Positions 41,791 through 49,720 of a stretch of DNA of 64,000 bases are shown here, in pieces; positions within the stretch are counted from its first letter, which is position 1, and each line of letters begins with the position of its first letter. Where the stretch lies: positions 124,001 through 188,000 of the forward strand of contig CALEHY010000010.1 in NCBI GenBank assembly GCA_937876375.1. The letters run 5' to 3'. A model generated the notes under the pieces. The model did not search any database. It had not been told where the DNA came from and worked only from the letters and a program-made list of their open reading frames with translations. Position numbers and translations under genes: made by a program. This stretch comes from an uncultured Clostridia bacterium (lineage in GTDB: Bacteria > Bacillota > Clostridia > Oscillospirales > Acutalibacteraceae).

Positions 41791-42954
41791 TTATGATTTG
41801 TATATATCTAGTAGCTTTTCAGCATAGTTTTCAACAGTGTAAAATGATTTTTTCTTGCAATTTTCGCTCATATCATCAGTGATAGAATTAATCGCATTAA
41901 TCATATCATCAGTGCTTCCAGCCTCGAATAGAATACCGGTTTTGCCGTCATCTATTAGCTCTGGGATACCACCGATATTAGCACCTACTACTGGGGTGCC
42001 ATACATAATACTCTCCATTACAGAGAATGGACAATTCTCGTACCAAATGCTTGGATAAACGCTACATTTTGCTTTTCGGATTAAATTCTCTAGCTCTACA
42101 CCAGTCTTAAATCCAACATTCTTGATATGTGGAGCATTCATTTCGTCCTCTAGTGGACCACTACCGGCACAAACGAAATTGACCTCTTTTGCTTCAAGTA
42201 TGTTGTGTATACCTTTTTCGTTTGAAAATCTGCCAAAGTACAGAATGTAGTCCTCTTTGTCAATGCTTTTCTGCTCAACCTTGTCGATAAAGTTGTGCAT
42301 AGCGATAGTCTTGTCTTTAAATACAGGATTAGTATCTAGCTTTGTTTTCATGAACTCACTAGGGCAGATGATAGCGTCGATATATTTGTATGTACCTTTA
42401 TTGTTCCAGTACATTGCTTCCATTGTACCGATAACGCTCTTTGCCTTTGAGCCGTGAATACAGCTGCCCTTTGTACATTCTACAAATCCGTTTGATACAC
42501 ATTTTTCACATATGTGGTCGTTTGTGTACATTGTGTGATTAGGGCATATTAGCTGATAATCGTGTGCAGTGTATATGACTTTGCACTGCTTACCAGTGTC
42601 CTTTTGCCATTTTTTTATCTCTAGGATAATTGATGGTGTTAGCTGGTAGTTAAAGTTGTTAAGATGGCATACGTCTGGGCAAAAGTCGTCAAGAACAAGT
42701 CTAATCTTTTGCCTAGCCTCTTTTGAGTAAATAGTTTTGATAGGGTAGGTGAGCTTTGCAAGCTTGCTACCACCGTGAAAATCCATATCGCTAGTATATG
42801 CGTTAGCATCGTTGCCAACACACCTGCCATCGTGCTCCATACCAAAGAACTGAACCTCGTGGCCCATAGCCTTTAGTTGTTCACCTAGCTTGAAAATATA
42901 TGTTTCTGACCCACCATTTGGGTGCAGAAATTTATTAATCATTAGGATTTTCAT
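41791..42954 (-). CDS. Glycosyltransferase family 4 with Cys-rich insert
   Basis: 387 aa, GT-B. It opens MKILMINKFLHPNGGSETYI (acceptor loop). At about residues 130-165 there is a Cys cluster (LICPN, CEKC, C, GSC) known in a subgroup of GT4 enzymes and likely to bind zinc. The C-terminal half has ILYFGRFSNEKGIHNILEA and ESIMYGTPVVGANIGGIPEL (the nucleotide-sugar site). Cytoplasmic, repeat-unit assembly. Confidence 0.9.
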   Translation of the reverse strand: MKILMINKFLHPNGGSETYIFKLGEQLKAMGHEVQFFGMEHDGRCVGNDANAYTSDMDFHGGSKLAKLTYPIKTIYSKEARQKIRLVLDDFCPDVCHLNNFNYQLTPSIILEIKKWQKDTGKQCKVIYTAHDYQLICPNHTMYTNDHICEKCVSNGFVECTKGSCIHGSKAKSVIGTMEAMYWNNKGTYKYIDAIICPSEFMKTKLDTNPVFKDKTIAMHNFIDKVEQKSIDKEDYILYFGRFSNEKGIHNILEAKEVNFVCAGSGPLEDEMNAPHIKNVGFKTGVELENLIRKAKCSVYPSIWYENCPFSVMESIMYGTPVVGANIGGIPELIDDGKTGILFEAGSTDDMINAINSITDDMSENCKKKSFYTVENYAEKLLDIYKS

Positions 42955-42964
42955 TGTTTCACTC

Positions 42965-44080
42965 TCATTTTTTGTATAATTTTAGCGTTTCGTCAACAAT
43001 ATCGTCCCAGTTGTATTTTGAACAGATATAGTCGCATGCGCTTAATTTGTATTTCTCAACAAGCTCACTGTTGTCACACAACATTTGTAGCTTGTTTTTT
43101 AGGTCGGTCTCGTCACTCTTTTTGAATGATACAGCCTTGTCATCGACAACACTGGTGCATTCGCTAATATCACTTGTTAGACAACAGTTACCATAGCTCA
43201 TAGCCTCCAGCAAACTGATTGGCATACCCTCCAAATCGGATGGTAAGCAGTAGATATATGCGTTAGAATACAACTCCTCTAATAACTGCCCTTGAACGAA
43301 GCCAGTGAATATTATTCTATCATCACCATTAGCTAAAGCCTTTAGCTTGTTTGCATATTCTTCTGTATCGGATGAGCCACCAGCGATAACTAGCTTTTTA
43401 TCAGTGTTTACATTTTTGAATGCATTGATTAAATATTCTGCACCCTTTTCTGGAACAAGTCGACTGAGATATAGAATATAGTCATCTTTATTAAGTCCAT
43501 ATTCATTGGTGATGATTTCAGCAGTTTTGATTTCTGGTCGTTCTATTCCGTTAGGGATGAACACTGTCTCTCTGCCATATGTATCAAGAAAATACTGCTT
43601 GACACCATCGCTTAAAACGATTATTTCATCAGCATATTTTGCAGCAATCTTTTCACCAAGCATAATGTATGTGCTTGCTAGCTTGCCCCATTTTGCTCTT
43701 TGGTGGTCTAGTCCATGTATGGTAGCCACACATTTTTTGCCGAAAAGCTTTGGTAGCCAAAGCATTGCACAAGGTCCCTCTGCATGAAAATGTACAGCGT
43801 CATATTTGCCAAATGCACAGCATATTGCACCTGATACAGATGCTGTCATGGCAGCTAGTCCTTTTTTGTCCAGTGTGGCAACGCTCTTTAGCTTAACGCC
43901 CTTGTATTCCTTTAGGTCGCTGGCGTCAAACTCTTTGCCACTAACGTGGTGTCCCTTTCGGTTATAACAGGTGACATCGTTACCATTTGATGCCATGCGT
44001 GTGCTGAGCTCTTCAACAACTATTTCAATTCCACCCTCACGAGATGGAATCCTTTTGTGCCCAAGCATTGCTATTTTCAT
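42965..44080 (-). CDS. Glycosyltransferase family 4, DUF1972/rhamnosyltransferase-like
   Basis: 371 aa, GT-B. The opening MKIAMLGHKRIPSREGGIEI is that of DUF1972-type enzymes, which include beta-1,4-rhamnosyltransferases of capsule and rhamnan clusters and usually add the second sugar. VHFHAEGPCAMLWLP and YILYLSRLVPEKGAEYLINA plus EAMSYGNCCLTSDI complete the fold. Its ATG overlaps the stop of the initiating sugar transferase gene by one base. The rhamnosyl specificity is a suggestion only. Confidence 0.88.
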   Translation of the reverse strand: MKIAMLGHKRIPSREGGIEIVVEELSTRMASNGNDVTCYNRKGHHVSGKEFDASDLKEYKGVKLKSVATLDKKGLAAMTASVSGAICCAFGKYDAVHFHAEGPCAMLWLPKLFGKKCVATIHGLDHQRAKWGKLASTYIMLGEKIAAKYADEIIVLSDGVKQYFLDTYGRETVFIPNGIERPEIKTAEIITNEYGLNKDDYILYLSRLVPEKGAEYLINAFKNVNTDKKLVIAGGSSDTEEYANKLKALANGDDRIIFTGFVQGQLLEELYSNAYIYCLPSDLEGMPISLLEAMSYGNCCLTSDISECTSVVDDKAVSFKKSDETDLKNKLQMLCDNSELVEKYKLSACDYICSKYNWDDIVDETLKLYKK

Positions 44081-45588
44081 TATTCAGCACCCTCATGTTT
44101 TAGTACGACTAAAACAGTTTTTAGTAATATTTTTATGTCGAGCCACATTGACCAGTTGTCTATGTACTCACAGTCTAGCTTAACGATTTCTTCAAAATTT
44201 TGGATATTTGATCGTCCACTAACCTGCCACATACCAGTGATACCTGGACGCATTGATAGTCTGCGTTTGTGGTGGTTCTTGTATTGTTCAAATTCGTTCA
44301 CTGTAGGTGGTCTAGTACCTATAATACTCATATCACCCTTGAGAACATTGTAGAACTGTGGTAGCTCGTCGATGCTAAGTTTTCTAATAACCTTGCCGAC
44401 CTTCGTGATTCTTGGGTCGTTGTCCATCTTGAACATTAAGCCATCCATCTTGTTCTGGTCCATGAGCTCTGCCTTGCGCTTTTCAGCGTCGACATACATT
44501 GAGCGAAGCTTGTACATATTGAATATACGACCGTTTTTGCCCACTCTTTTTTGTTTGAAGAATAGGGGGCCAGGTGACTCAAGTAGTAACGGAATAGCTG
44601 TTATCAAAATGATAGGTAGTGATACGATAATTCCAAATATAGCACCGACAATATCAAACATTCTTTTTAATACTAGCTGTGATGGATTGTGGTCGATTGA
44701 TGCTAGTGTTGCCATTGGTAGACCAGCAACATATTCACAGTTAAAGTGTCCGTTTGAGCTGTCAGCAATGATTTGCTCAAATGTTGGTAGATTAATGTGT
44801 ACAGTGATGCCCATGCTCTCAAGCTCTGTTACGATTTCGTTAACTTCGGAGCTAGATGCGAATGGAAGATTGATATATACCTCGTCTAATGCAGCAGATC
44901 TAATCCAGTCAAGAAATCTTATGTCAGTAGCGATTACTGGTACTTCACAAACACTGTATGGAAAATTAATCTTCTTTTTTGTTGCTACGCTACTATCATC
45001 GCCATTGCTGTATTTTAGTGTGCTGTCGTATCTAAAGATACCATCTTCACAGAAGTTATCTAGTAGCGCAACACCTCTAACCTTGATTGACCAGTCGTCC
45101 TTTAGCTTGTCGATGAATGGTTCAGCACGATCAATAGTTGTTAGTACGCCGACCATTGACGCAACCTTGCTATCAGTGTAGAATCCAGTTAGCCAACGCT
45201 TTAGAAAATATCTGCCGATACCACTTAGTACGATAAATGCTACATATGGTGTAATTACAAGCGATAGTGAACGGATAACTGTATTCTTTGCTAAAATAGC
45301 AAGTGATGAGAATACCAAATATGTTAGCGTAGCGTTTTGTAGCATACTAAACATTTCAGCAGATCTGCTTCGTTTCTTTAGGTTGATTCCAGAATGGAAG
45401 CCTATTGATACTAGCACATATGAAATAGCTAAGAGTAGATAGAAGCTAACCCAGTTTTGTATGGAGTTGTCGCTGATTCGCTTTAATATTAAGTTGAAGA
45501 AAACGAATGACACAACATTTGAAATCAGAAGACATAAAAAATCTATTATGAATTCCATCCAAAATTGTGTTTTGTTTCTTTTTTCCAT
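44080..45588 (-). CDS. Initiating polyprenyl-phosphate sugar-1-phosphate transferase (CpsE/WbaP type)
   Basis: 502 aa. Four to five N-terminal helices (about 10-130), a soluble middle domain, and a C-terminal bacterial sugar-transferase domain from about residue 300: KRMFDIVGAIFG, FKQKRVGKNGRIFNMYKLRS, then RKLSIDELPQFYNVLKGDMS and GTRPP. It links the first sugar-1-phosphate to undecaprenyl phosphate at the inner membrane face. Third gene of the operon; RBS AAGGTG. Confidence 0.94.
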   Translation of the reverse strand: MEKRNKTQFWMEFIIDFLCLLISNVVSFVFFNLILKRISDNSIQNWVSFYLLLAISYVLVSIGFHSGINLKKRSRSAEMFSMLQNATLTYLVFSSLAILAKNTVIRSLSLVITPYVAFIVLSGIGRYFLKRWLTGFYTDSKVASMVGVLTTIDRAEPFIDKLKDDWSIKVRGVALLDNFCEDGIFRYDSTLKYSNGDDSSVATKKKINFPYSVCEVPVIATDIRFLDWIRSAALDEVYINLPFASSSEVNEIVTELESMGITVHINLPTFEQIIADSSNGHFNCEYVAGLPMATLASIDHNPSQLVLKRMFDIVGAIFGIIVSLPIILITAIPLLLESPGPLFFKQKRVGKNGRIFNMYKLRSMYVDAEKRKAELMDQNKMDGLMFKMDNDPRITKVGKVIRKLSIDELPQFYNVLKGDMSIIGTRPPTVNEFEQYKNHHKRRLSMRPGITGMWQVSGRSNIQNFEEIVKLDCEYIDNWSMWLDIKILLKTVLVVLKHEGAE

Positions 45589-45601
45589 TAAATCACCTTA
45601 A

Positions 45602-46333
45602 TTATTTATTGTAGCCATAGTAGTAGCTGTACTTGCTCCTGTATCTGTATCCAGTTCTGCTGGATGATACGTCGTTTGTTACGAAACCAAGAATTGTTCC
45701 TTCAATTCTTTCGATATTAGAAACAGCCGTACGAACGTCACCAATATCGGTTGACTCTGTCTTGACAATCATAATATATCCTGTTGTCTTGCCAGCAAAT
45801 GCTGTTGAGTCAGTAACAATATTGATAGGTGGTGTATCGATAAATACACAGTCGTAGTGTTCTCTAACAAAGCTTAGGAGCTTATCCATTCTTTCTGATG
45901 AAAGTAGCTCTGTAGGGTTAGGTGGGATTTTGCCAGCAGTAAGGATTGATAGATTGTCGATATCTGTGCTAGCAACGCTAACATTGTCTGTTAGTCCAGC
46001 AAGAATTTCTGATAGACCGTTCTTTGTTGGGATAGAGAAAACTCTGTGAACGGTAGGATTTCTCATATCAGCGTCGATGAGCAATGTTTTTTTGCCCATC
46101 TGTGCAAATGAAATTGCTAGGTTAATAGAGTTGATTGTTTTACCATTATTAGCAGTAGGGCTAGTAACAACAAAGATAGGACATTTGTCACCCTTTTGTG
46201 TGAACAATAGGTTAGCTCTGATGGAGTTGTATGCCTCTTTGATTGAGAAAGAAGAGTCTGCTGTTAGCATTTTTGATGCATCAATCTTTTTGATATTAGA
46301 TTGCTTTTTATTGTTTTTGCGATTGAATAACAT
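45602..46333 (-). CDS. Bacterial tyrosine kinase, CpsD/CapB type
   Basis: 243 aa. Walker A is a variant, SPTANNGKTINS (about 56-67, lacking the common PGEGK form). Walker A' is LLIDADMRNPT (about 87-97) and Walker B CVFIDTPP. The C-terminal tail carries seven Tyr in its last 15 residues (YRYRSKYSYYYGYNK), the autophosphorylation cluster. Works with the Wzz-type protein next to it to set chain length and export. No CpsB/PHP-type Tyr phosphatase is found in the operon. Confidence 0.93.
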   Translation of the reverse strand: MLFNRKNNKKQSNIKKIDASKMLTADSSFSIKEAYNSIRANLLFTQKGDKCPIFVVTSPTANNGKTINSINLAISFAQMGKKTLLIDADMRNPTVHRVFSIPTKNGLSEILAGLTDNVSVASTDIDNLSILTAGKIPPNPTELLSSERMDKLLSFVREHYDCVFIDTPPINIVTDSTAFAGKTTGYIMIVKTESTDIGDVRTAVSNIERIEGTILGFVTNDVSSSRTGYRYRSKYSYYYGYNK

Positions 46334-47172
46334 TACTGCTCATCTCCTTTCATAGCCTTTAGGTTGTTGATAATAGTATCGCTTGGCTGTATGCCAATAT
46401 TTGGTGGGTCTAGCGTGGATTTGGCTGGCTCGTCAATCTCTAGCTCTGGAACAGCTGACTTTTTCTTCTCCTTAACACCAAGTCTTGGTACGTCACCAAG
46501 GATAGGATAGCTGAACTCTCTCTCCAAATCACTAGCACTTGATACAGAGGTATCGAATAGCTCGTATGCGAAGAATCCACCGAATGATAATACAAATCCA
46601 AGAATAGCACCAATTAGTACATTCTTTTGTAGGTTAGGGGATGATGGTCGTTTTGGCTCTTTTGCGTAGTCAATGATTTCAACACCACCAGCCTTAACAA
46701 CTCGTACGATTTCTGCCGGTGCAATCTTTGCTATCGAGTTAGCGATTTTTGCTGACCATTTTGCACTTGTTGTGGTAACTGTTACCTCAAATGCTACTGT
46801 GTCCTGTGCTTGCTCTGCAGAAATCATAGATCTTAATGAGCCTGCAGAAATATCTAGTCCCAAATCGTCTGCAACAGCGTTTAGTACAGTGTCGCTCTCA
46901 AGAATGTAGATATATGTGTTTACTAGCTCTTGAGATGCTGTGATTTCGTTCTGTGTGATGGTGGAGTTGGTTGTTACACGGTCACTGTTTGAGTAAACGT
47001 ACATTTTTATTTTTGCAGAATACTCCTCTTCAATGAAGAAATGTGTTACCACACCAGCCATAAGACCAACTAATAGGGTTGCTATAACAACAAGAATTAG
47101 CTTTGGTCTCATTTTTAGAAAAATCTTTTTAAAATCAATTTCAAATTCTCTTACTTCGTTTGACTTGTCCAT
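46333..47172 (-). CDS. Wzz-type chain-length determinant / kinase activator (CpsC, YveK-like)
   Basis: 279 aa. A Wzz domain with two membrane helices (about residues 25-47 and 185-207) surrounds an exported loop. The cytoplasmic tail (ELFDTSVSSASDLEREFSYP, then Pro/Lys rich) contacts and activates the tyrosine kinase. The start at 47172 is preferred over a Met four codons earlier because TTGGAGG precedes it. First gene of the operon; its stop overlaps the kinase start by one base. Confidence 0.92.
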   Translation of the reverse strand: MDKSNEVREFEIDFKKIFLKMRPKLILVVIATLLVGLMAGVVTHFFIEEEYSAKIKMYVYSNSDRVTTNSTITQNEITASQELVNTYIYILESDTVLNAVADDLGLDISAGSLRSMISAEQAQDTVAFEVTVTTTSAKWSAKIANSIAKIAPAEIVRVVKAGGVEIIDYAKEPKRPSSPNLQKNVLIGAILGFVLSFGGFFAYELFDTSVSSASDLEREFSYPILGDVPRLGVKEKKKSAVPELEIDEPAKSTLDPPNIGIQPSDTIINNLKAMKGDEQ

Positions 47173-47215
47173 ATTAACCTCCAAGGTATACTTTGTCAGT
47201 ATAGAATTACAATTT

Positions 47216-47245
47216 ATTTTAACATAACTAATATTCGTATGTCAA
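47216..47245 (-). promoter_or_regulatory. Promoter of the capsule/EPS operon
   Basis: On the reverse strand TTGACA (47245-47240), 18 bases, TAAAAT (47221-47216). A small inverted repeat TATACT/AGTATA (47187-47203) lies between it and the ribosome site. It is the only clear promoter for the 11 genes down to 34776. Confidence 0.7.
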
Positions 47246-47286
47246 TTAGTAATATATTAAATATATATTAATTATATATAATAAAA

Positions 47287-47312
47287 GGGAACACTAACCA
47301 TTTAGTGCTCCC
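47287..47312 (-). terminator. Terminator after Dabb gene
   Basis: On the reverse strand GGGAGCACTAA and TTAGTGTTCCC (one G-T pair), loop ATGG, then TTTTAT. Confidence 0.8.
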
Positions 47313-47339
47313 AAACTTTTCTTAATATTGAATTTCGTG

Positions 47340-47630
47340 CTAAATCTCGTAGTCAACAGCGATTGATGCTTCTCTTACAGCATGCATATGCTTTTTAACT
47401 ACTGAGCAGTGATATTCATCATTCTGATAGTCATCAAGTGCCTTTTTGTCATCTAGGACTACTTGCAAGATGATATCGTATGATCTGTCACTGTGTAGAA
47501 AATCTGTGCCAACCTCAATCTCTCTAATCAAATCGACCTTGCCTTCCATTGATTTGAGAATATCGGCTGTTTTTTTAACATTTTCTTCGCTGTTATCCTT
47601 TAGCTTGAAACAAACAATATGCTTTATCAT
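47340..47630 (-). CDS. Stress-responsive A/B-barrel (Dabb) domain protein
   Basis: 96 aa, one Dabb domain, a small dimeric ferredoxin-like barrel. HIVCFKLKD near the start, the middle VGTDFLHSDRSYDIILQVVL and the end YQNDEYHCSVVKKHMHAVRE follow the family's pattern. No conserved catalytic set; members may bind small molecules. AAAGGAG ahead of the ATG. 52 bases after rny with a hairpin between, so it may be partly co-transcribed with it. Confidence 0.88.
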   Translation of the reverse strand: MIKHIVCFKLKDNSEENVKKTADILKSMEGKVDLIREIEVGTDFLHSDRSYDIILQVVLDDKKALDDYQNDEYHCSVVKKHMHAVREASIAVDYEI

Positions 47631-47650
47631 AATTTACTCCTTTAACAATA

Positions 47651-47674
47651 TAGGGTGGTGCAAGCACCACCCTA
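47651..47674 (-). terminator. Hairpin between rny and Dabb gene
   Basis: TAGGGTGGTGC and GCACCACCCTA form an 11-bp stem around two bases. On the reverse strand only TATTGTT follows, so it may act as a weak terminator or RNA stabiliser. Confidence 0.55.
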
Positions 47675-47682
47675 AAACATTC

Positions 47683-49230
47683 TTATTTTGCGATATCAGA
47701 GGTTCTGCTCTCACGAATTATGTTAACCTTAATCTGTCCTGGATATTCCATTTCTTCTTCGATTTTCTTAACAATTTCACGAGCAACCATTGGCATCTTT
47801 GCGTCAGAGATAATCTCTGGCTTAACCATAACTCTAACCTCTCTACCAGCCTGGATAGCGTATGCCTTTTCTACTCCATTGAAACTTGTTGAAATCTCCT
47901 CAAGCTGTTGTAGACGCTTGATATAATTTTCAACATTCTCTCTACGAGCACCAGGTCTAGCAGCTGAAACAGCATCAGCAGCCTGTACAAGAGCAGCAAC
48001 AACTGTCTTGCACTCAATGTCACCGTGGTGAGCATGAATAGCGTGAACGACTGACTCGTTCTCCTTGTACTTTTTAGCGTATTCTACACCAAGAGCGATA
48101 TGGCTACCCTCCATCTCGTGGTCAAGTGCCTTACCAATATCGTGTAGAAGACCGGCTCTACGTGCTAGCTTTTCGTCAGCACCTAGCTCTGCAGCCATAA
48201 GGCCAGCAATATATGATACCTCAAGGCTGTGCTTTAATACGCTCTGACCGTATGAGGTACGATATCTTAGCTTACCGATAAGCTTAACTAGCTCTGGGTG
48301 GATAGAGCCACAGTTTGCACTGATGACAGCCTTTTCACCCTCTGCTTTGATAGTCTGCTCAACCTCTTTCTTTGACTTTTCGTACATTTCCTCAATACGA
48401 GTTGGATGAATTCTGCCATCCTGAATAAGTCTTTCAAGAGTGAGTCTTGCAATTTCTCTTCTAACTGGGTCAAATGAGCTAACAGTAATAGCCTCTGGTG
48501 TGTCGTCGATAATGAGCTCGACACCAGTGATTTGCTCGATAGAACGGATATTTCTACCCTCTCTACCGATGATACGACCCTTCATTTCGTCATTAGGTAG
48601 CGCAACTACAGATACAGTTGTCTCTGCAGTGTGATCAGCAGCGCATCTTTGGATAGCAGTGCCGATAATCTCTCTTGCGAGGATATCGCTTTGGTCTCTA
48701 ACCATCTGCTCATACTCTAGAATTCTCTTGCTCTTTTCAACGTCGAGCTCTGACTCTAGTGAGGACATAAGCTGCTTTTTTGCGTCCTCTTGTGACAAGC
48801 CTGAAATTCTTTCAAGCATATCAAACTGGCTTTTCTTGATGCCATCGATTTCAAGTAATTTTTCGTCTGCGAGCTTTAGCTTCTCGCTCAATGCTTCACT
48901 CTTTTGCTCGAGTGAATCTGACTTTTTGTCGAGATATTCTTCTCTCTGATTAAGTCTTTTTTCTTGTCTTTGTACTTCGTTTCGTCTTTCACGAATTTCT
49001 TTATCAGCATCAGAACGAAGCTTGTGAATTTCGTCCTTTGTTTCCATTAGCTGTGCTTTTTTTGTAGCCTCAGCCTCGGATAATGCATTATTTAGTATGC
49101 GTGTAGCCTCGTTAATAGCAGAATTCTTGTCATTCTGGGCCTTTTTGTCCTTAAGTAGACCACCGATAACAAAACCAATTATTCCAAATACAACGGCACA
49201 TACAACGCCGACAATAATATAAATTACCAT
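47683..49230 (-). CDS. rny: Ribonuclease Y
   Basis: 515 aa, the usual size. Membrane-anchored endonuclease that starts decay of many mRNAs. One N-terminal helix (residues 1-22), a long charged coiled coil (about 30-200), a KH RNA-binding domain with GRIIGREGRNIRSIEQITGV (about 212-231) and an HD domain with AGLLHDIGKALDHE (about 345-358). The start at 49230 is chosen because AGGAGG precedes it and it opens the anchor helix; a Met 30 codons upstream would add a hydrophilic stretch before the anchor. Confidence 0.95.
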   Translation of the reverse strand: MVIYIIVGVVCAVVFGIIGFVIGGLLKDKKAQNDKNSAINEATRILNNALSEAEATKKAQLMETKDEIHKLRSDADKEIRERRNEVQRQEKRLNQREEYLDKKSDSLEQKSEALSEKLKLADEKLLEIDGIKKSQFDMLERISGLSQEDAKKQLMSSLESELDVEKSKRILEYEQMVRDQSDILAREIIGTAIQRCAADHTAETTVSVVALPNDEMKGRIIGREGRNIRSIEQITGVELIIDDTPEAITVSSFDPVRREIARLTLERLIQDGRIHPTRIEEMYEKSKKEVEQTIKAEGEKAVISANCGSIHPELVKLIGKLRYRTSYGQSVLKHSLEVSYIAGLMAAELGADEKLARRAGLLHDIGKALDHEMEGSHIALGVEYAKKYKENESVVHAIHAHHGDIECKTVVAALVQAADAVSAARPGARRENVENYIKRLQQLEEISTSFNGVEKAYAIQAGREVRVMVKPEIISDAKMPMVAREIVKKIEEEMEYPGQIKVNIIRESRTSDIAK

Positions 49231-49364
49231 ATCAATAGCACCTCCTTCTGTTACAATTTTAGTTAGATTTTTACATAATCTTAAAGTCAATTTCATCAGA
49301 AAAGGTACAGTTTTATGCAATATAAATTCAACATACTATATTCAGTATATAGAATTCCGTATCT

Positions 49365-49393
49365 ATAATACACCTATATGTAGTATTTGTCAA
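49365..49393 (-). promoter_or_regulatory. Promoter of rny
   Basis: Reverse strand TTGACA (49393-49388), 17 bases, TATTAT (49370-49365). It leaves a leader of about 130 bases with an inverted repeat CTATAT/ATATAG (49336-49352). Confidence 0.75.
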
Positions 49394-49439
49394 GGACAAT
49401 ACACTACATTTCCATATATTTAGAATTAAATAATTTTAT

Positions 49440-49468
49440 TTGACAAATAATATCTATAGTGTTATTAT
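49440..49468 (+). promoter_or_regulatory. Promoter of thrS leader
   Basis: TTGACA (49440-49445), 17 bases, TATTAT (49463-49468). Divergent from the rny promoter; the 490-base gap between the two genes holds both promoters, the rny leader and the T-box. Confidence 0.82.
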
Positions 49469-49489
49469 ATATCCAATATATAAATCGTT

Positions 49490-49698
49490 GATGAGGACAC
49501 GATAGCATTGTCGTAATGCCACAGAGAGCGTTCGTTTTGGTGCAAGAACGTGCAGGAGATTTGCTGTTACCACCTCGGAGTACCTGTACGAAATCAGGTC
49601 GGATTGTCTCGTTATCGACTGTTGAGTGGCGCATTTTTATGTGCAATTTAGGTGGAACCGTGTTTATTTTAGCACCCTATTTTTTGGGGTGCTTTTTA
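49490..49698 (+). promoter_or_regulatory. T-box riboswitch leader (threonine) of thrS
   Basis: T-box core AGGTGGAACCGTG (49650-49662), then the terminator AGCACCC/GGGTGCT (49671-49693) followed by T's. Stem I is closed by GAGG (49493-49496) with CCTC (49573-49576). ACC (49569-49571), a Thr codon followed by A and directly inside that helix, is the likely specifier. Uncharged tRNA-Thr should promote read-through into thrS. Confidence 0.92.
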
Positions 49699-49720
49699 TT
49701 TTTATGAAGGAGATGGTAAT

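Noticed and set aside
44372..45181. 269-codon open frame antisense to the initiating sugar transferase
   Set aside because: Shadow of a clear gene with strong family motifs; no ribosome site or recognisable domain.
49390..49500. Possible tRNA or small RNA in the rny-thrS gap
   Set aside because: The stems there are explained by the two divergent promoters and T-box stem I; no cloverleaf could be drawn.
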